Shown here in pieces: positions 20,055-31,034 of a DNA stretch of 64,000 nt. The notes under the pieces were generated by a model. The model was not told the DNA's origin. It searched no databases and worked only from the letters and a program-made list of their open reading frames with translations. Source of the stretch: Jeotgalibacillus haloalkalitolerans (GTDB lineage: Bacteria; Bacillota; Bacilli; Bacillales; Jeotgalibacillaceae); the NCBI RefSeq assembly GCF_034427455.1, contig NZ_JAXQNN010000004.1, forward strand, positions 1 to 64,000, read 5' to 3'. The stretch's first letter is position 1. Every line of letters starts with the position of its first letter. The translations under genes and the position numbers were made by a program.

Positions 20055-20912
20055 TGAACTACTTACTTCATACCCTTTAATCGTTTTTGGATCGACAATT
20101 GTATAATCTTTTGCTCTAAGACCTTCAACAATATCTGTTAAAGCGTCGTTTGTCCAGGCACGGTCATGCATCAGCAGGTTAGCGCCGGCAGATAAATATT
20201 CTGTATTCACCATAATATCAGCAAGTGCTGCTGCATCCTGGTAATCTGCTTCCCAGTCGTATCCGTAAGTCCAGTTCATCAGCACCATTCCCTCTTCTTT
20301 TGCCAGTGCTTCTGTAAAATCAGTATTCGCTCCAAACGGTGCTCTGAAAAACTTCGGGCGTTCTCCAATGATTTCTTCCACCCGATCACTAAGAGAGATT
20401 ATTTCTTCACGCTGCTCATCTTCTGAAATGTCTCGCAAATTAGGATGTGAGTATGTATGGTTTCCGATTGGAAAGCCGAGCTCATGAATTTCTTTCAGCA
20501 TTTCTTCTTCTTCAGGTGTATCCAGAAAATGACCGTTTACAAAAAAGATTGCAGGTGCATCCGCGGCGTGGAGCTTTTGTGCCATCTCAACAGCATGCTG
20601 ATCGGGCGCATCGTCAATTGTGAGTAATACCACATTCTCAGGCGCGTCACTGATTGGTGTTACTGACCAGTTTGCTTCATTGATTTCATATAATGGCTCT
20701 ACTGGCTCTGCAGCAGTTTCCTCCGCTGGTTCTTCATCTTCTGTGACTTCCTCCGGATTTTCTTCCACCGTCTCATCGGCCTTTTCTTCAGTAACTTCTT
20801 CAGAGGATACTGCCTGTTCCTGTTCTGCTTGTTCTGATTGCTCTGCTTTTTCTGAACCGCAGGCAGCAAGTAATAGCACTGCTGATACAGCTACTGGTGC
20901 ATAAATTTTCAA
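20049..20912 (-). CDS. Polysaccharide deacetylase family lipoprotein
   Basis: 287 residues. Signal peptide with lipobox LAAC (Cys18), then a long acidic Glu-rich linker (about 22-70), then a NodB-type deacetylase domain: TIDDAP (first motif, normally TFDDG), HTYSH near 153 (metal histidines), RAPFG near 193 and LLMHDR near 248. Likely removes acetyl groups from a cell-wall or surface glycan outside the cell. TTG start with AGGTGAGG upstream. It lies alone between the small-RNA region and pdhD. Confidence 0.85.
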   Translation of the reverse strand: MKIYAPVAVSAVLLLAACGSEKAEQSEQAEQEQAVSSEEVTEEKADETVEENPEEVTEDEEPAEETAAEPVEPLYEINEANWSVTPISDAPENVVLLTIDDAPDQHAVEMAQKLHAADAPAIFFVNGHFLDTPEEEEMLKEIHELGFPIGNHTYSHPNLRDISEDEQREEIISLSDRVEEIIGERPKFFRAPFGANTDFTEALAKEEGMVLMNWTYGYDWEADYQDAAALADIMVNTEYLSAGANLLMHDRAWTNDALTDIVEGLRAKDYTIVDPKTIKGYEVSSSE

Positions 20913-20994
20913 AGAATAACCTCACCTTTCAAGATATGTATATGTTCAGTATAGCACAGACTATTTTCCATATTTAACTGAAATATGACAATTT

Positions 20995-21025
20995 AAAAAA
21001 GAGCTGTGCTTTATCGCACAGCTCT
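20995..21025 (-). terminator. Terminator of the pdh operon
   Basis: AGAGCTGTGC / GCACAGCTCT perfect stem with six U on the minus strand, ten bases after the pdhD stop. Confidence 0.92.
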
Positions 21026-21033
21026 GAAAATGA

Positions 21034-22443
21034 TTATTTTACGATGTGGATTGGTGTTCCAAGTGCTACTTCTGCAGCTTCCATTGAAATTTCACCAAGT
21101 GTTGGGTGAGCGTGAATCGTCATTGCTACATCTTCAGCTGTCATTCCAGCTTCGATTGCAAGACCAAGCTCAGCGATCATATCAGATGCACCGTCTCCAG
21201 CGATCTGAGCACCGATGATCAGCCCATCTTCTTTACGCGTTACAAGCTTAACGAAACCTTCAGTCTGGTTAAGTGCAAGCGCACGGCCATTAGCGCCAAA
21301 TGGGAACTTAGCAGCATTCACTTCAATACCTTCTTCTTTAGCCTGTGCTTCGTTGTAACCTACTGTTGCCAGTTCAGGATCTGTGAAGCATACAGCAGGA
21401 ATTGCAAGGTAGTCTACTTCAGACTTTTCACCGCCGATTACTTCAGCAGCAATTTTACCTTCGTATGAAGCTTTGTGTGCAAGTGGTGGTCCGTCAACGA
21501 TATCACCGATTGCAAAGATATTATCAACACTTGTACGGCACTGCTTGTCCGTTTTGATAATACCTTTATCAGTCATTTCGATTCCAACCTGATCAAGACC
21601 GATCTCATCAGTGTTTGGACGACGGCCAACTGTTACTAATACGTAATCTGCATCAATTGAAACTTCTTCACCTTTAGCTTCATATGATACTTTTACGCCG
21701 TCTTCAGATTCTTCAACGCCTTTAGCCATTGCTTTTGTAATGACATCAACGCCTTTTTTCTTCAGACCTTTCTTAACAACAGAAGTCATCTGCTTTTCGA
21801 ATCCGCCAAGGATATCGTCAGCACCTTCGAGGATTGTTACTTCAGAACCCATATTTGCATATGCAGTTCCAAGCTCAGTACCGATGTAACCTCCACCGAT
21901 TACAACAAGCTTTTTAGGGATTTCTTTAAGTGCAAGTGCACCTGTTGAATCAAGTACACGCTTAGAGAATTTAAATGATGGAATTTCAATTGGGCGTGAA
22001 CCTGTTGCCACAATTGCATTCTTAAACTTATAAGTTTGAGAATTTTTTTCATCCATTACTTTCACTGTTTCACTGTCCACAAAGTACGCTTCACCGCGAA
22101 CGATTTCTACTTTGTTACCTTTTAGAAGCCCTTCAACACCGCCAGTAAGCTTTTTCACTACACCGGCTTTCCATTCCTGGGCTTTATCAAAGTTGATTTT
22201 TACGTTCTCAGCTACAACACCCATATCTTCTGAGCCTTTTGCATGCTCATAGCGGTGGCCGATAGAAATCATTGCTTTTGATGGGATACAGCCGACATTC
22301 AGGCAGACACCGCCAAGGTTTTCTTTCTCAACGATTGTTACTTTTTGTCCAAGCTGTGCTGCACGGATTGCTGCAACATAACCTCCAGGACCTGATCCGA
22401 TGACGAGAGTATCTGTTTCGATTGGGAAATCTCCAACTACCAT
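21034..22443 (-). CDS. pdhD: Dihydrolipoyl dehydrogenase (E3)
   Basis: 469-residue FAD enzyme that reoxidises the lipoyl arm of the pyruvate dehydrogenase complex. FAD loop [10 protein letters not shown] (about 16), redox disulfide GGVCLNVGC (about 44-52), NAD loop GGGYIGTE (about 183), and the catalytic HAHPTLGE near the C-terminus. Start MVVGDF matches the family. Four bases after pdhC. Confidence 0.98.
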   Translation of the reverse strand: MVVGDFPIETDTLVIGSGPGGYVAAIRAAQLGQKVTIVEKENLGGVCLNVGCIPSKAMISIGHRYEHAKGSEDMGVVAENVKINFDKAQEWKAGVVKKLTGGVEGLLKGNKVEIVRGEAYFVDSETVKVMDEKNSQTYKFKNAIVATGSRPIEIPSFKFSKRVLDSTGALALKEIPKKLVVIGGGYIGTELGTAYANMGSEVTILEGADDILGGFEKQMTSVVKKGLKKKGVDVITKAMAKGVEESEDGVKVSYEAKGEEVSIDADYVLVTVGRRPNTDEIGLDQVGIEMTDKGIIKTDKQCRTSVDNIFAIGDIVDGPPLAHKASYEGKIAAEVIGGEKSEVDYLAIPAVCFTDPELATVGYNEAQAKEEGIEVNAAKFPFGANGRALALNQTEGFVKLVTRKEDGLIIGAQIAGDGASDMIAELGLAIEAGMTAEDVAMTIHAHPTLGEISMEAAEVALGTPIHIVK

Positions 22444-22447
22444 TGTT

Positions 22448-23761
22448 TTACGCCTCCATTAGTAAAAGTTCTGGATCGTTCAATAAACGTTTGATGTGGT
22501 TTAACGCGTTTTGTGCAGTTGCACCATCAATCATACGGTGATCGAAGCTCAATGATAATGCTAACACAGGAGCCGCTACAATTTCACCATTTTTTACAAC
22601 AGGCTTCTCTGCAATACGACCAATTCCTAGAATTGCTACTTCAGGGTGGTTAATAACTGGTGTGAACCACTGTCCGCCAGCTGAACCGATATTTGTGATT
22701 GTGCATGAAGCACCTTTCATTTCATCACCTGAAAGTTTACCGTCACGTGCCTTAACTGCAAGCTGGTTGATTTCATCTGAAATACTAAATACAGATTTGC
22801 GGTCAGCATGTTTCACAACAGGTACTACAAGTCCTTTTTCAGTGTCAGCAGCAATACCGATATTGTAGTAGTGCTTCTGAACAATTTCCTGAGTCTCATC
22901 ATCAAGCATTGTGTTAAGTACAGGGTACTCACGTAATGCTGAAACAAGTGCTTTTACGACGTATGGAAGGAATGTCAGCTTGATATCCTTTTCAAGCGCA
23001 ATTTCCTTGAACTTCTTACGGTGAGCAACGAGCTTCTCAACATCAACTTCGTCCATCAGTGTTACGTGTGGAGCAGTGTGCTTAGAGTTAACCATTGCTT
23101 TAGCAATTGCTTTTCTCATTCCGCTCATCTTCTCACGTGTTTCAGGGAACTCACCCTCTGGAGCCGGAGTTGATTTTGGCGCTGATTTTTCTTCTTTCTG
23201 TTCAGCAGGCTGTTCTGTTGTTTCAGACTTAGCTTCAGCTGTATCACCTTTCAGATATGCATCGATATCTTCTTTAGATACTCGGCCGTTTTTACCTGAA
23301 CCTGATACGTAACGGATGTCAACGTCGTTATCACGAGCGTATTTACGCACTGATGGCATTGCGATTACGCGGCGGTCAGGATCTACATCTTCCTGAGGCT
23401 TTGCTTCAGCCGATTCTTCTGAAGAAGCTTCTTCAGCCGGCGCTTCCTCTTTCTTTTCTTCCTTAGGCTCTTCTTTCTTCTCATCGCTGCTGTCAGAACC
23501 TTTGAACTGAAGGTTTTCATAGCCAGGTGCATCAAGCTTAATCAGTGTGTCACCTACTACTGCCACTGTTCCTTCATCTACAAGAATTTCTTCTACAGTA
23601 CCAGCTACCGGAGATGGAATTTCAACAACAGCTTTATCGTTTTGAACCTCACAAAGCACGTCATCTTCTTCTACTTTATCTCCAACACTGATAAACCATT
23701 TTACAATTTCACCTTCGTGAATACCTTCACCGATATCAGGTAATTTAAATTCGAATGACAA
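22448..23761 (-). CDS. pdhC: Pyruvate dehydrogenase E2, dihydrolipoyl acetyltransferase
   Basis: 437 residues: lipoyl domain (1-80) with the lipoylated lysine in [13 protein letters not shown] near residue 43; acidic/alanine linker; E3/E1-binding domain near 130-165 ([15 protein letters not shown]); second linker; catalytic domain from about 210 with SFDHRMIDG near the end. The frame opens at GTG 23770, but TTG at 23761 lies nine bases after AGGAGG and gives the family start MSFEFKLPD. Confidence 0.96.
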   Translation of the reverse strand: MSFEFKLPDIGEGIHEGEIVKWFISVGDKVEEDDVLCEVQNDKAVVEIPSPVAGTVEEILVDEGTVAVVGDTLIKLDAPGYENLQFKGSDSSDEKKEEPKEEKKEEAPAEEASSEESAEAKPQEDVDPDRRVIAMPSVRKYARDNDVDIRYVSGSGKNGRVSKEDIDAYLKGDTAEAKSETTEQPAEQKEEKSAPKSTPAPEGEFPETREKMSGMRKAIAKAMVNSKHTAPHVTLMDEVDVEKLVAHRKKFKEIALEKDIKLTFLPYVVKALVSALREYPVLNTMLDDETQEIVQKHYYNIGIAADTEKGLVVPVVKHADRKSVFSISDEINQLAVKARDGKLSGDEMKGASCTITNIGSAGGQWFTPVINHPEVAILGIGRIAEKPVVKNGEIVAAPVLALSLSFDHRMIDGATAQNALNHIKRLLNDPELLLMEA

Positions 23762-23844
23762 TGTTTTCACCCTCCTGGTTAGGAATTTTCTATTCTTGCA
23801 TGTTTATGAAAAGGGAAAACGGAGAAAATTCTCCGTTTCACTCA

Positions 23845-24822
23845 TTAAAATTCAAGTACTTTTTTAGCTGTTGCTACTACATCTTTAGCATTTGGAAGCC
23901 ATACTGATTCTGCCTGAGAGAATGGGAATACAGTATCAGCAGCTGCTACACGCAGCACTGGCGCTTCGAGGCTAAGAATTGCACGGTCGTTGATTTCAGC
24001 TACTACGCTAGCTGCAATTCCAGCCTGCTTTTGAGCTTCCTGTACAACGATTGCACGGTTTGTCTTTTCAACTGACTTGATAATCGTTTCGATATCAAGC
24101 GGCTGAATTGTACGAAGGTCAATCACCTCTACAGAGTGACCATCTTTTTCAAGCTGTTCAGCTGCTTTAAGTGATTCATGAACCATTGCGCCGTAAGTCA
24201 CAATTGTAAGGTCAGTTCCTTCACGCTTCACATCAGCTTTACCAATTTCGATTGTGTACTCTTCTTCAGGTACATCTTCACGGAATGAACGGTAAAGTTT
24301 CATGTGCTCAAGGAAAATAACTGGATCGTTGTCACGGATTGCTGAAATCAGAAGTCCTTTTGCATCAGTTGGTGTTGAAGGGATAACTACCTTCAGACCA
24401 GGCTGCTGCGCCATCAGACCTTCAAGTGAATCAGCGTGCAGTTCAGGTGTATGAACCCCTCCGCCAAATGGTGAGCGGATTGTGATTGGTGAACTGTATT
24501 TGCCACCGCTGCGGTATCTCATACGAGCCATCTGACCGCTTACTGAGTCCATTACTTCAAATACGAAGCCGAAGAACTGAATTTCCGGCACTGGACGGTA
24601 GCCTTCAAGTGCAAGACCGATTGCAAGACCGCCGATACCTGACTCCGCCAGTGGAGTATCAAATACGCGTTCTTCACCAAATTCTTTTTGCAGACCTTCA
24701 GTTGCACGGAATACGCCTCCGTTATTACCAACGTCTTCACCGAACACAAGAACATTTTCGTCATTTTTAAGTTCTGTCCGGAGTGCATCTGTAATTGCCT
24801 GAATCATCGTCATTTGTGCCAT
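23845..24822 (-). CDS. pdhB: Pyruvate dehydrogenase E1 beta subunit
   Basis: 325-residue thiamine-diphosphate subunit: [15 protein letters not shown] near 28, [17 protein letters not shown] near 115 and the transketolase C-terminal domain from about 200. It pairs with PdhA to decarboxylate pyruvate and acetylate the lipoyl arm. Three bases after pdhA. Confidence 0.97.
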   Translation of the reverse strand: MAQMTMIQAITDALRTELKNDENVLVFGEDVGNNGGVFRATEGLQKEFGEERVFDTPLAESGIGGLAIGLALEGYRPVPEIQFFGFVFEVMDSVSGQMARMRYRSGGKYSSPITIRSPFGGGVHTPELHADSLEGLMAQQPGLKVVIPSTPTDAKGLLISAIRDNDPVIFLEHMKLYRSFREDVPEEEYTIEIGKADVKREGTDLTIVTYGAMVHESLKAAEQLEKDGHSVEVIDLRTIQPLDIETIIKSVEKTNRAIVVQEAQKQAGIAASVVAEINDRAILSLEAPVLRVAAADTVFPFSQAESVWLPNAKDVVATAKKVLEF

Positions 24823-24825
24823 GGC

Positions 24826-25947
<1,122 letters not shown>

Positions 25948-26058
25948 CTATCCTTTCGGTTTTGTCAAATTCATGCGTGTTCGTCTTCAGAACACAATTA
26001 CTTTATATTTTTCCACAAATCCAGTGGTAAAAAACCTAAAGTGTTAAATTCTTTTTAT

Positions 26059-26093
26059 CTGTATTAATTTACAGAGAAAAACTATTAATACAG
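26059..26093 (-). promoter_or_regulatory. Operator-like repeats in the pdhA leader
   Basis: CTGTATTAATTTACAG (26059-26074), a dyad of CTGTA and TACAG, is followed by ATTAATACAG (26084-26093). A third CTGTATTAAT is at 26189-26198 and a degenerate one at about 26210. They flank the pdhA promoter on both sides. The cognate regulator is unknown to me. Confidence 0.4.
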
Positions 26094-26105
26094 TTCACGA
26101 AATAA

Positions 26106-26134
26106 ATTCTACATGAGAGGCGATATATCGTCAA
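26106..26134 (-). promoter_or_regulatory. Sigma-A promoter of pdhABCD
   Basis: TTGACG and TAGAAT with exactly 17 bases between, on the minus strand upstream of pdhA. Confidence 0.8.
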
Positions 26135-26267
26135 TCATAAAGTTTTAAAGTGTTTTTCCGAGGAATTATTTTACACACATTCTTGTAACTGTATTAATTA
26201 AAACCAATCCTGTACTATATTAATAACGATAAGCAGGAACTGTTATATGTCTGTTTTTACACCCGCA

Positions 26268-26297
26268 TAAAAAAAGAGCAGACATTTGTCTACTCTT
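26268..26297 (-). terminator. Terminator of ykyA
   Basis: AGAGTAGACA / TGTCTGCTCT stem with seven U on the minus strand; the stem overlaps the ykyA stop codon. Confidence 0.8.
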
Positions 26298-26940
26298 CAG
26301 TATCAAGCTCAGCCAGATCATAATACTCTGCCTTTAGCTCGTTATATTCACTTGTTAAATCATTAAAAGCTGTATTCGCCTCAATGATGACCGCGTTCTG
26401 ATCATTTACTGAAGTGATTTGCTCCTCAAGTTCTTCTAATTGAAGATCTTCGTTTTTCAATAGCTCATATAATTCTCTGTTCAACGCAATTCCTGATTCG
26501 TACGCCGAAGTTAATTCTTCATGAGAAAGATAGCGGTTATTCATTGTTTCAATCATTAACTCAACATGCTGCCTGACTTCATCGGAATCCAGGTCTTCAG
26601 TAAGCGCTTCTACTCCGCTGAACTCTTCTTCAGAGCTTTCAATTGCAGCTCTTTCTTCAGCAAGCTTTTCTTCCCGTGCTTCCAAATTCCCTAAAGCTTC
26701 GTCTGCCAGTGAATTAATCTGCTCAAATTCTTCCATACTTAGCGACATAATTTCGTCATACAACTGCTGTTCTTCAGTTTCTAATTCACGCAAGTCATTC
26801 TGGGCACTTACGTAACCCTCTTCTGCTGCTACAGCAGCTTCTAGCTTTTCACTGATTTCTTCTTCTGCAGGTGTTCCGAACACACAACCGGAAAGAAAAA
26901 TAGCTGAAAAACAAAAAGCGCCTGCTATGTATGTTTTCAC
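26290..26940 (-). CDS. ykyA: YkyA family coiled-coil lipoprotein
   Basis: 216 residues. Signal peptide with lipobox LSGC (Cys19), then almost entirely acidic heptad-rich helix, as in the YkyA putative cell-wall-binding lipoprotein family. In B. subtilis the gene also sits between def and pdhA. GTG start with AGGGGG upstream. Role is unknown; export and membrane anchoring are predicted. Confidence 0.85.
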   Translation of the reverse strand: MKTYIAGAFCFSAIFLSGCVFGTPAEEEISEKLEAAVAAEEGYVSAQNDLRELETEEQQLYDEIMSLSMEEFEQINSLADEALGNLEAREEKLAEERAAIESSEEEFSGVEALTEDLDSDEVRQHVELMIETMNNRYLSHEELTSAYESGIALNRELYELLKNEDLQLEELEEQITSVNDQNAVIIEANTAFNDLTSEYNELKAEYYDLAELDTEE

Positions 26941-27157
26941 TTAATGTAACCCCCTTGAATAATAACACTTAATATCATATCTATGATTAGGCCAAACTTC
27001 AATCTTTTTTAGCCCTGAAGGTGAAGGAAATCACCGAAACCGAAATATATTTGTCAAAAAATAGCTTTTCAATGCATGTTTTAGCCTCAGTAATTTTTTT
27101 CATCTGTATAATCTGATATGATAATGTTTATACTGATTTGATCGGGAGGAAAGTAAG

Positions 27158-27712
27158 ATGATTACAATGAAAGATATTGTCCGGGATGGTCATCCTGTGC
27201 TGCGGCAAAAAGCCGAAAAAGTGGATTTACCACTAACAGAATCTGATAAAAAAACAATGGCTTTGCTGTTGGAGTATATTAAAAACAGTCAGGATCCGGA
27301 AATTGCATTAGAGCATGACCTGCGTCCCGGAATCGGACTGGCAGCTCCGCAGATTAATGTTTCTAAACAGATGTTTGCTCTTCATCTTGAAGATCAGAAT
27401 GGACGGGAGTACAGCTTTAGTATTGCCAATCCAAAAATTATCAGTCATTCGGTTGATAAGACGTATCTTACTTCAGGAGAAGGCTGTCTTTCTGTTGATG
27501 AAAACATTCCCGGTTATGTCGTGCGCTATGCAAGAATAACTGTCCGCGGAATTGATATAGACGGCGCTGAAGTAAAGTATCGGCTGAAAGGACTTGCTGC
27601 AGTAGCCGCACAGCATGAGATTGATCACCTGAACGGCATCATGTTTTATGATCATATTAATCATGAGGATCCTTTTAAAGAGCCGGCTGACGCTGAACCT
27701 TTGGAGAGATAA
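27158..27712 (+). CDS. def: Peptide deformylase
   Basis: 184 residues. Removes the formyl group from the N-terminal methionine of new proteins. Three metal-site motifs: GIGLAAPQ (about 60), EGCLSVDE (about 110, cysteine ligand) and QHEIDHLNG (about 154, two histidine ligands). GGGAGG ribosome binding site. The insertion between motifs I and II matches the type 2 enzymes of Gram-positives. Confidence 0.97.
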   Translation: MITMKDIVRDGHPVLRQKAEKVDLPLTESDKKTMALLLEYIKNSQDPEIALEHDLRPGIGLAAPQINVSKQMFALHLEDQNGREYSFSIANPKIISHSVDKTYLTSGEGCLSVDENIPGYVVRYARITVRGIDIDGAEVKYRLKGLAAVAAQHEIDHLNGIMFYDHINHEDPFKEPADAEPLER

Positions 27713-27752
27713 TTAAATAACGTTTTTTACCCCCTATGTCAAGAACCTTATC

Positions 27753-27781
27753 TTTACAGATCGCTCATTCCGCGTTATGAT
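27753..27781 (+). promoter_or_regulatory. Sigma-A promoter of a 23-codon gene
   Basis: TTTACA and TATGAT with 17 bases between, ending 21 bases before the ATG of the small gene. Confidence 0.75.
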
Positions 27782-27802
27782 AATGATAAGGAGTGATCCG
27801 CC

Positions 27803-27874
27803 ATGTTGAAGAAGCTTAAGAAAAAGCTTGCACGACAGTGGAGAGACATGTTGCGTAAAAAGATGATTGCCTGA
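27803..27874 (+). CDS. Very small cationic peptide gene
   Basis: 23 codons (MLKKLKKKLARQWRD then MLRKKMIA). AAGGAG lies nine bases before the ATG, a strong promoter sits just upstream and a hairpin follows, so the gene is a complete unit. The peptide is strongly basic and would form an amphipathic helix. Not recognised; it could be membrane- or RNA-active, or a leader peptide. It sits between def and rpoY, where B. subtilis has ykrA. Confidence 0.55.
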   Translation: MLKKLKKKLARQWRDMLRKKMIA

Positions 27875-27884
27875 GCCCCTGTAA

Positions 27885-27914
27885 AGCCCTTCATCATCAG
27901 GAGGGCTGTTCTTT
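27885..27914 (+). terminator. Hairpin after the 23-codon gene
   Basis: AGCCCTTC / GGAGGGCT stem (one G-U pair) followed by GTTCTTT; moderate U tail. Confidence 0.55.
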
Positions 27915-28001
27915 ATGTCCGGGGTGATTATAATTTTTAAATTAAATTAATGGATCCCCACAATCGGGTGAAGTTTTTTAAATTTGTTGAACATGATAAT
28001 T

Positions 28002-28026
28002 AAAGCGCAATGATTGCGCTTTTTTA
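28002..28026 (+). terminator. Hairpin with U run just upstream of rpoY
   Basis: AAAGCGCAA / TTGCGCTTT stem with six T. It may end upstream read-through or attenuate transcription into rpoY-rnjA. Confidence 0.7.
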
Positions 28027-28051
28027 GTAATTATATGAAGGAGAGATACAC

Positions 28052-28261
28052 ATGATTTTTAAGGTTTATTATCAGGAAATTGCATCAGAGGTACCAGTAC
28101 GCGAAAAAACAAAAGCGATGTATATCGAAGCTGAAACGGAAGAGGAAGTCCGTAAAAAGCTTAGCGGACATGGCTTTAACATTGAGTTTGTACAAAAGCT
28201 AGAGGGCAAATATTTAGAGTACGAACAAAATCATCATAATTACAAATTGGAACAGCTGTAA
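28052..28261 (+). CDS. rpoY: RNA polymerase epsilon subunit
   Basis: 69 residues matching RpoY/Ykz[21 protein letters not shown] at the start. A small Firmicute RNA polymerase subunit that binds near the DNA entry channel. AAGGAG before the ATG. Three bases ahead of rnjA, as is usual. Confidence 0.93.
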   Translation: MIFKVYYQEIASEVPVREKTKAMYIEAETEEEVRKKLSGHGFNIEFVQKLEGKYLEYEQNHHNYKLEQL

Positions 28262-28264
28262 TTA

Positions 28265-29935
28265 ATGAAATTCGTTAAAAATGACCAGACTGCTGTGTTT
28301 GCCCTCGGCGGTCTTGGTGAAATCGGAAAAAACACTTACGGTGTACAGTTTCAGGATGAAATCATTCTGATTGATGCCGGAATCAAATTCCCTGAAGATG
28401 AGTTACTTGGAATTGATTATGTTATTCCGGATTATACTTATCTTGAGAAAAATCTTGATAAAATTAAAGGCCTTTTCATTACACATGGTCACGAAGATCA
28501 TATTGGCGGAATCCCTTACTTACTCAGACAGGTGAATGTTCCGGTCTATGGCGGAAAGCTTGCACTTGGTCTTTTAAAAAATAAACTTGAGGAACACGGT
28601 CTCCTGAGATCCACTCGTCTTCATACGATTGACGAGGATGATGTGATTAAGTTCCGTAAGACTGCAGTTAGCTTCTTCCGCACGACACACAGTATTCCTG
28701 ATTCATTTGGAGTTGTTGTTAAAACACCACCGGGTAACATCGTTCATACTGGTGATTTTAAGTTTGATTTTACACCTGTAGGGGATCCTGCAAACTTAAC
28801 AAAAATGGCTGAGATCGGAAAAGAAGGCGTACTTGCTTTGCTTTCTGACAGTACAAACAGTGAAGTCCCGAATTTTACGTTATCTGAACGTAAAGTCGGT
28901 GAGAGCATTGATGATATTTTCCAGACAGTTAACGGACGTATTATCTTTGCAACGTTTGCTTCAAACATTTACCGTCTGCAGCAGGTTGTAGAATCAGCTG
29001 TTAAATACGGACGTAAGGTTGCTGTATTTGGACGAAGTATGGATAATGCGATCAACATCGGACATGAACTCGGTTATATTAATGCACCGAAAGATACGTT
29101 TATTGATGCGCATACATTAAATAGAATGCCTGCTGATAAAGTTGTGATTTTATGTACAGGAAGTCAGGGTGAACCAATGGCTGCTCTATCTAGAATTGCC
29201 AATGGTACACACCGTCAGATTCAGATTATCCCTGGTGACACAGTTGTATTTTCATCATCACCAATTCCGGGTAATACAATCAGCGTAAACCGTACGATTA
29301 ATCTTCTTTACCGCGCAGGAGCAAATGTTATTCATGGATCACTTAACAATATCCATACGTCCGGTCATGGTTCTCAGGAAGAACAGAAATTGATGCTTCG
29401 TCTGATCAAGCCGAAATTCTTCATGCCGATTCACGGTGAGTATAGAATGCAGAAAATGCATGCCAGCCTTGCCGTTGACTGTGGCGTCCCTGAGGAAAAC
29501 TGCTTCCTGATGGAAAATGGAGATGTTCTAGCCTTAGGCAGCAATGAAGCAGCAATTGCAGGGAAAATTCCTTCAGGCAATGTTTATATCGATGGCAGCG
29601 GTATTGGTGATATCGGAAACATCGTTCTGCGGGACCGCCGCATTCTGTCAGAAGAAGGACTTGTTGTCGTTGTAGTGAGCCTTAACCTGAACGATCATAA
29701 GATTGCATCCGGCCCTGATTTAATCTCACGCGGCTTCGTCTATATGAGAGAATCAGGTGAACTGATTAACCAGGCACAGCACCTTCTTTACAAGCATTTA
29801 AATAAAGTTCTTGCAAATAAGACAAGCCAGTGGTCAGAAATTAAAAATGAAATTACAGATACACTTGAACCGTTTCTATATGAAAAAACGAAGCGCCGCC
29901 CTATGATCCTGCCGATCATTATGGAAGTTTCGTGA
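28265..29935 (+). CDS. rnjA: Ribonuclease J1
   Basis: 556 residues, metallo-beta-lactamase/beta-CASP RNase with 5'-to-3' exonuclease and endonuclease activity in mRNA turnover. HGHEDH zinc motif at 75-79 region (H74, H76, D78, H79), HTGDFKFD near 162, beta-CASP segment about 205-360 and C-terminal domain after about 450. Follows rpoY closely and ends in a strong terminator. Confidence 0.98.
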   Translation: MKFVKNDQTAVFALGGLGEIGKNTYGVQFQDEIILIDAGIKFPEDELLGIDYVIPDYTYLEKNLDKIKGLFITHGHEDHIGGIPYLLRQVNVPVYGGKLALGLLKNKLEEHGLLRSTRLHTIDEDDVIKFRKTAVSFFRTTHSIPDSFGVVVKTPPGNIVHTGDFKFDFTPVGDPANLTKMAEIGKEGVLALLSDSTNSEVPNFTLSERKVGESIDDIFQTVNGRIIFATFASNIYRLQQVVESAVKYGRKVAVFGRSMDNAINIGHELGYINAPKDTFIDAHTLNRMPADKVVILCTGSQGEPMAALSRIANGTHRQIQIIPGDTVVFSSSPIPGNTISVNRTINLLYRAGANVIHGSLNNIHTSGHGSQEEQKLMLRLIKPKFFMPIHGEYRMQKMHASLAVDCGVPEENCFLMENGDVLALGSNEAAIAGKIPSGNVYIDGSGIGDIGNIVLRDRRILSEEGLVVVVVSLNLNDHKIASGPDLISRGFVYMRESGELINQAQHLLYKHLNKVLANKTSQWSEIKNEITDTLEPFLYEKTKRRPMILPIIMEVS

Positions 29936-29941
29936 TATGAG

Positions 29942-29978
29942 AAAAAGGATGAGACAGTAAATTGTCTCATCCTTTTTT
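29942..29978 (+). terminator. Terminator of rpoY-rnjA
   Basis: AAAAAGGATGAGACA / TGTCTCATCCTTTTT stem with T run, seven bases after the rnjA stop. Confidence 0.92.
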
Positions 29979-29994
29979 CATTTCACTGCGCTTC

Positions 29995-30085
29995 AGGTGG
30001 ACGCTTTCCGGACGGAGATTGCTGTGCCTCCTCGGCTTCACTGCGGGGTCTCAGCTTCCCTCTAATCGTTCCGGAGTCGCCACCT
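29995..30085 (+). repeat. Dispersed GC-rich inverted repeat, copy B
   Basis: Arms AGGTGG and CCACCT close the element. Inside are CGCTTTCCGGA, CTCCTCGGCTTC, GCGGGGTCTCA and CCGGAGTCG, matching copies A, C and D. It lies in the convergent gap between rnjA and ktrC. Confidence 0.75.
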
Positions 30086-30090
30086 AACGC

Positions 30091-30276
30091 TACGCTGCAC
30101 ATATGACCTTTAAAAACATGAATATACTTTTCAAAATAAAGTGATTTTTATTGCCTTTTCTTATTTTCAATGTTTTCAATATTAATGGTACCTGATAAAG
30201 AAATCGATTCACTTTTTGCGATTGGTTTCGTTTAGATCGTTTATACAACATATTTTCATACTAATTAGCGTCAATT
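30091..30276. other. Gene-free AT-rich stretch
   Basis: Remainder of the rnjA-ktrC convergent gap. No gene, promoter pair or strong hairpin was seen. Confidence 0.5.
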
Positions 30277-30310
30277 TAAAAAGGTTTGGTCACATTGACC
30301 AAACCTTTTT
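30277..30310 (-). terminator. Terminator of ktrC
   Basis: AAGGTTTGGTCA / TGACCAAACCTT stem with a U run on the minus strand. Confidence 0.92.
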
Positions 30311-30311
30311 G

Positions 30312-30971
30312 TTATTGCATAACCCGCTTCTCAAAGCGGTTAATATCATTATCCGCTCCGATTACGATCAGAATATCACCTTTACGGATGACATCGTTCG
30401 CCTGTGGAGAGACGATAATGTCGTCTCCTCTTTTAATTGCTACAATATTGATGCCGTATTTTGCACGGATATCAAGTTCAATAATGGAATTGCCGATCAG
30501 CAGATTGTTTGCTGCGATTTCTACGATTGAGTGTTCATCAGATAACTCAAGATAATCAAGTACATTGTTTGAAACGATATTGTGTGCAATCCGTTTCCCC
30601 ATGTCTCTCTCAGGGTGAACCACTTTATCTGCACCAATCCGCTCTAACACTTTTTCATGATAATCATTTTGCGCTTTAACAGTGATTTTCTTTACACCAA
30701 TTTCTTTCAGCATAAGGGTTGTCAGTATGCTTGCCTGTATATCATCTCCGATTGCCACAATCACGTGATCAAAATTTCTGATCCCAAGACTGCGTAAAGC
30801 AGCTTCATCAGTTGAATCTGCCATGACAGCATGCGTTGCAATCGTTGCAAATTCATCGACTTTATCTTCAAACTTATCAATTGCCATTACTTCCATTCCC
30901 TGCTCAATCAGTTCACGTACAATACTGCCGCCGAAACGGCCAAGCCCAATTACTACAAATTCTTTTTTCAC
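30312..30971 (-). CDS. ktrC: Ktr potassium-uptake gating subunit
   Basis: 219 residues: RCK_N Rossmann domain (1-135) with IGLGRFGGSIVREL and the acidic end of strand 2 (AIDKFEDKV), then RCK_C domain (about 140-219). It forms an octameric ring that gates a KtrB/KtrD membrane partner in response to ATP/ADP and c-di-AMP. The membrane partner is not in the window. GTG start. Neighbour of rnjA also in B. subtilis (ykqB). Confidence 0.92.
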   Translation of the reverse strand: MKKEFVVIGLGRFGGSIVRELIEQGMEVMAIDKFEDKVDEFATIATHAVMADSTDEAALRSLGIRNFDHVIVAIGDDIQASILTTLMLKEIGVKKITVKAQNDYHEKVLERIGADKVVHPERDMGKRIAHNIVSNNVLDYLELSDEHSIVEIAANNLLIGNSIIELDIRAKYGINIVAIKRGDDIIVSPQANDVIRKGDILIVIGADNDINRFEKRVMQ

Positions 30972-31034
30972 GGTTTTTCCCCCACTATCATGTCCTTACT
31001 TCCATTTTAGCATAGGAAATTTCAGAAAATGAGC

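Noticed and set aside
20620-20904. Plus-strand frame of 94 codons rich in Ser and Val
   Set aside because: It is the mirror of the Glu-rich linker of the deacetylase lipoprotein and has no start signal.
26290-26940. ykyA as a toxin, pore or novel coiled-coil effector
   Set aside because: The lipobox, acidic heptads and position next to pdhA and def fit the known YkyA lipoprotein family.
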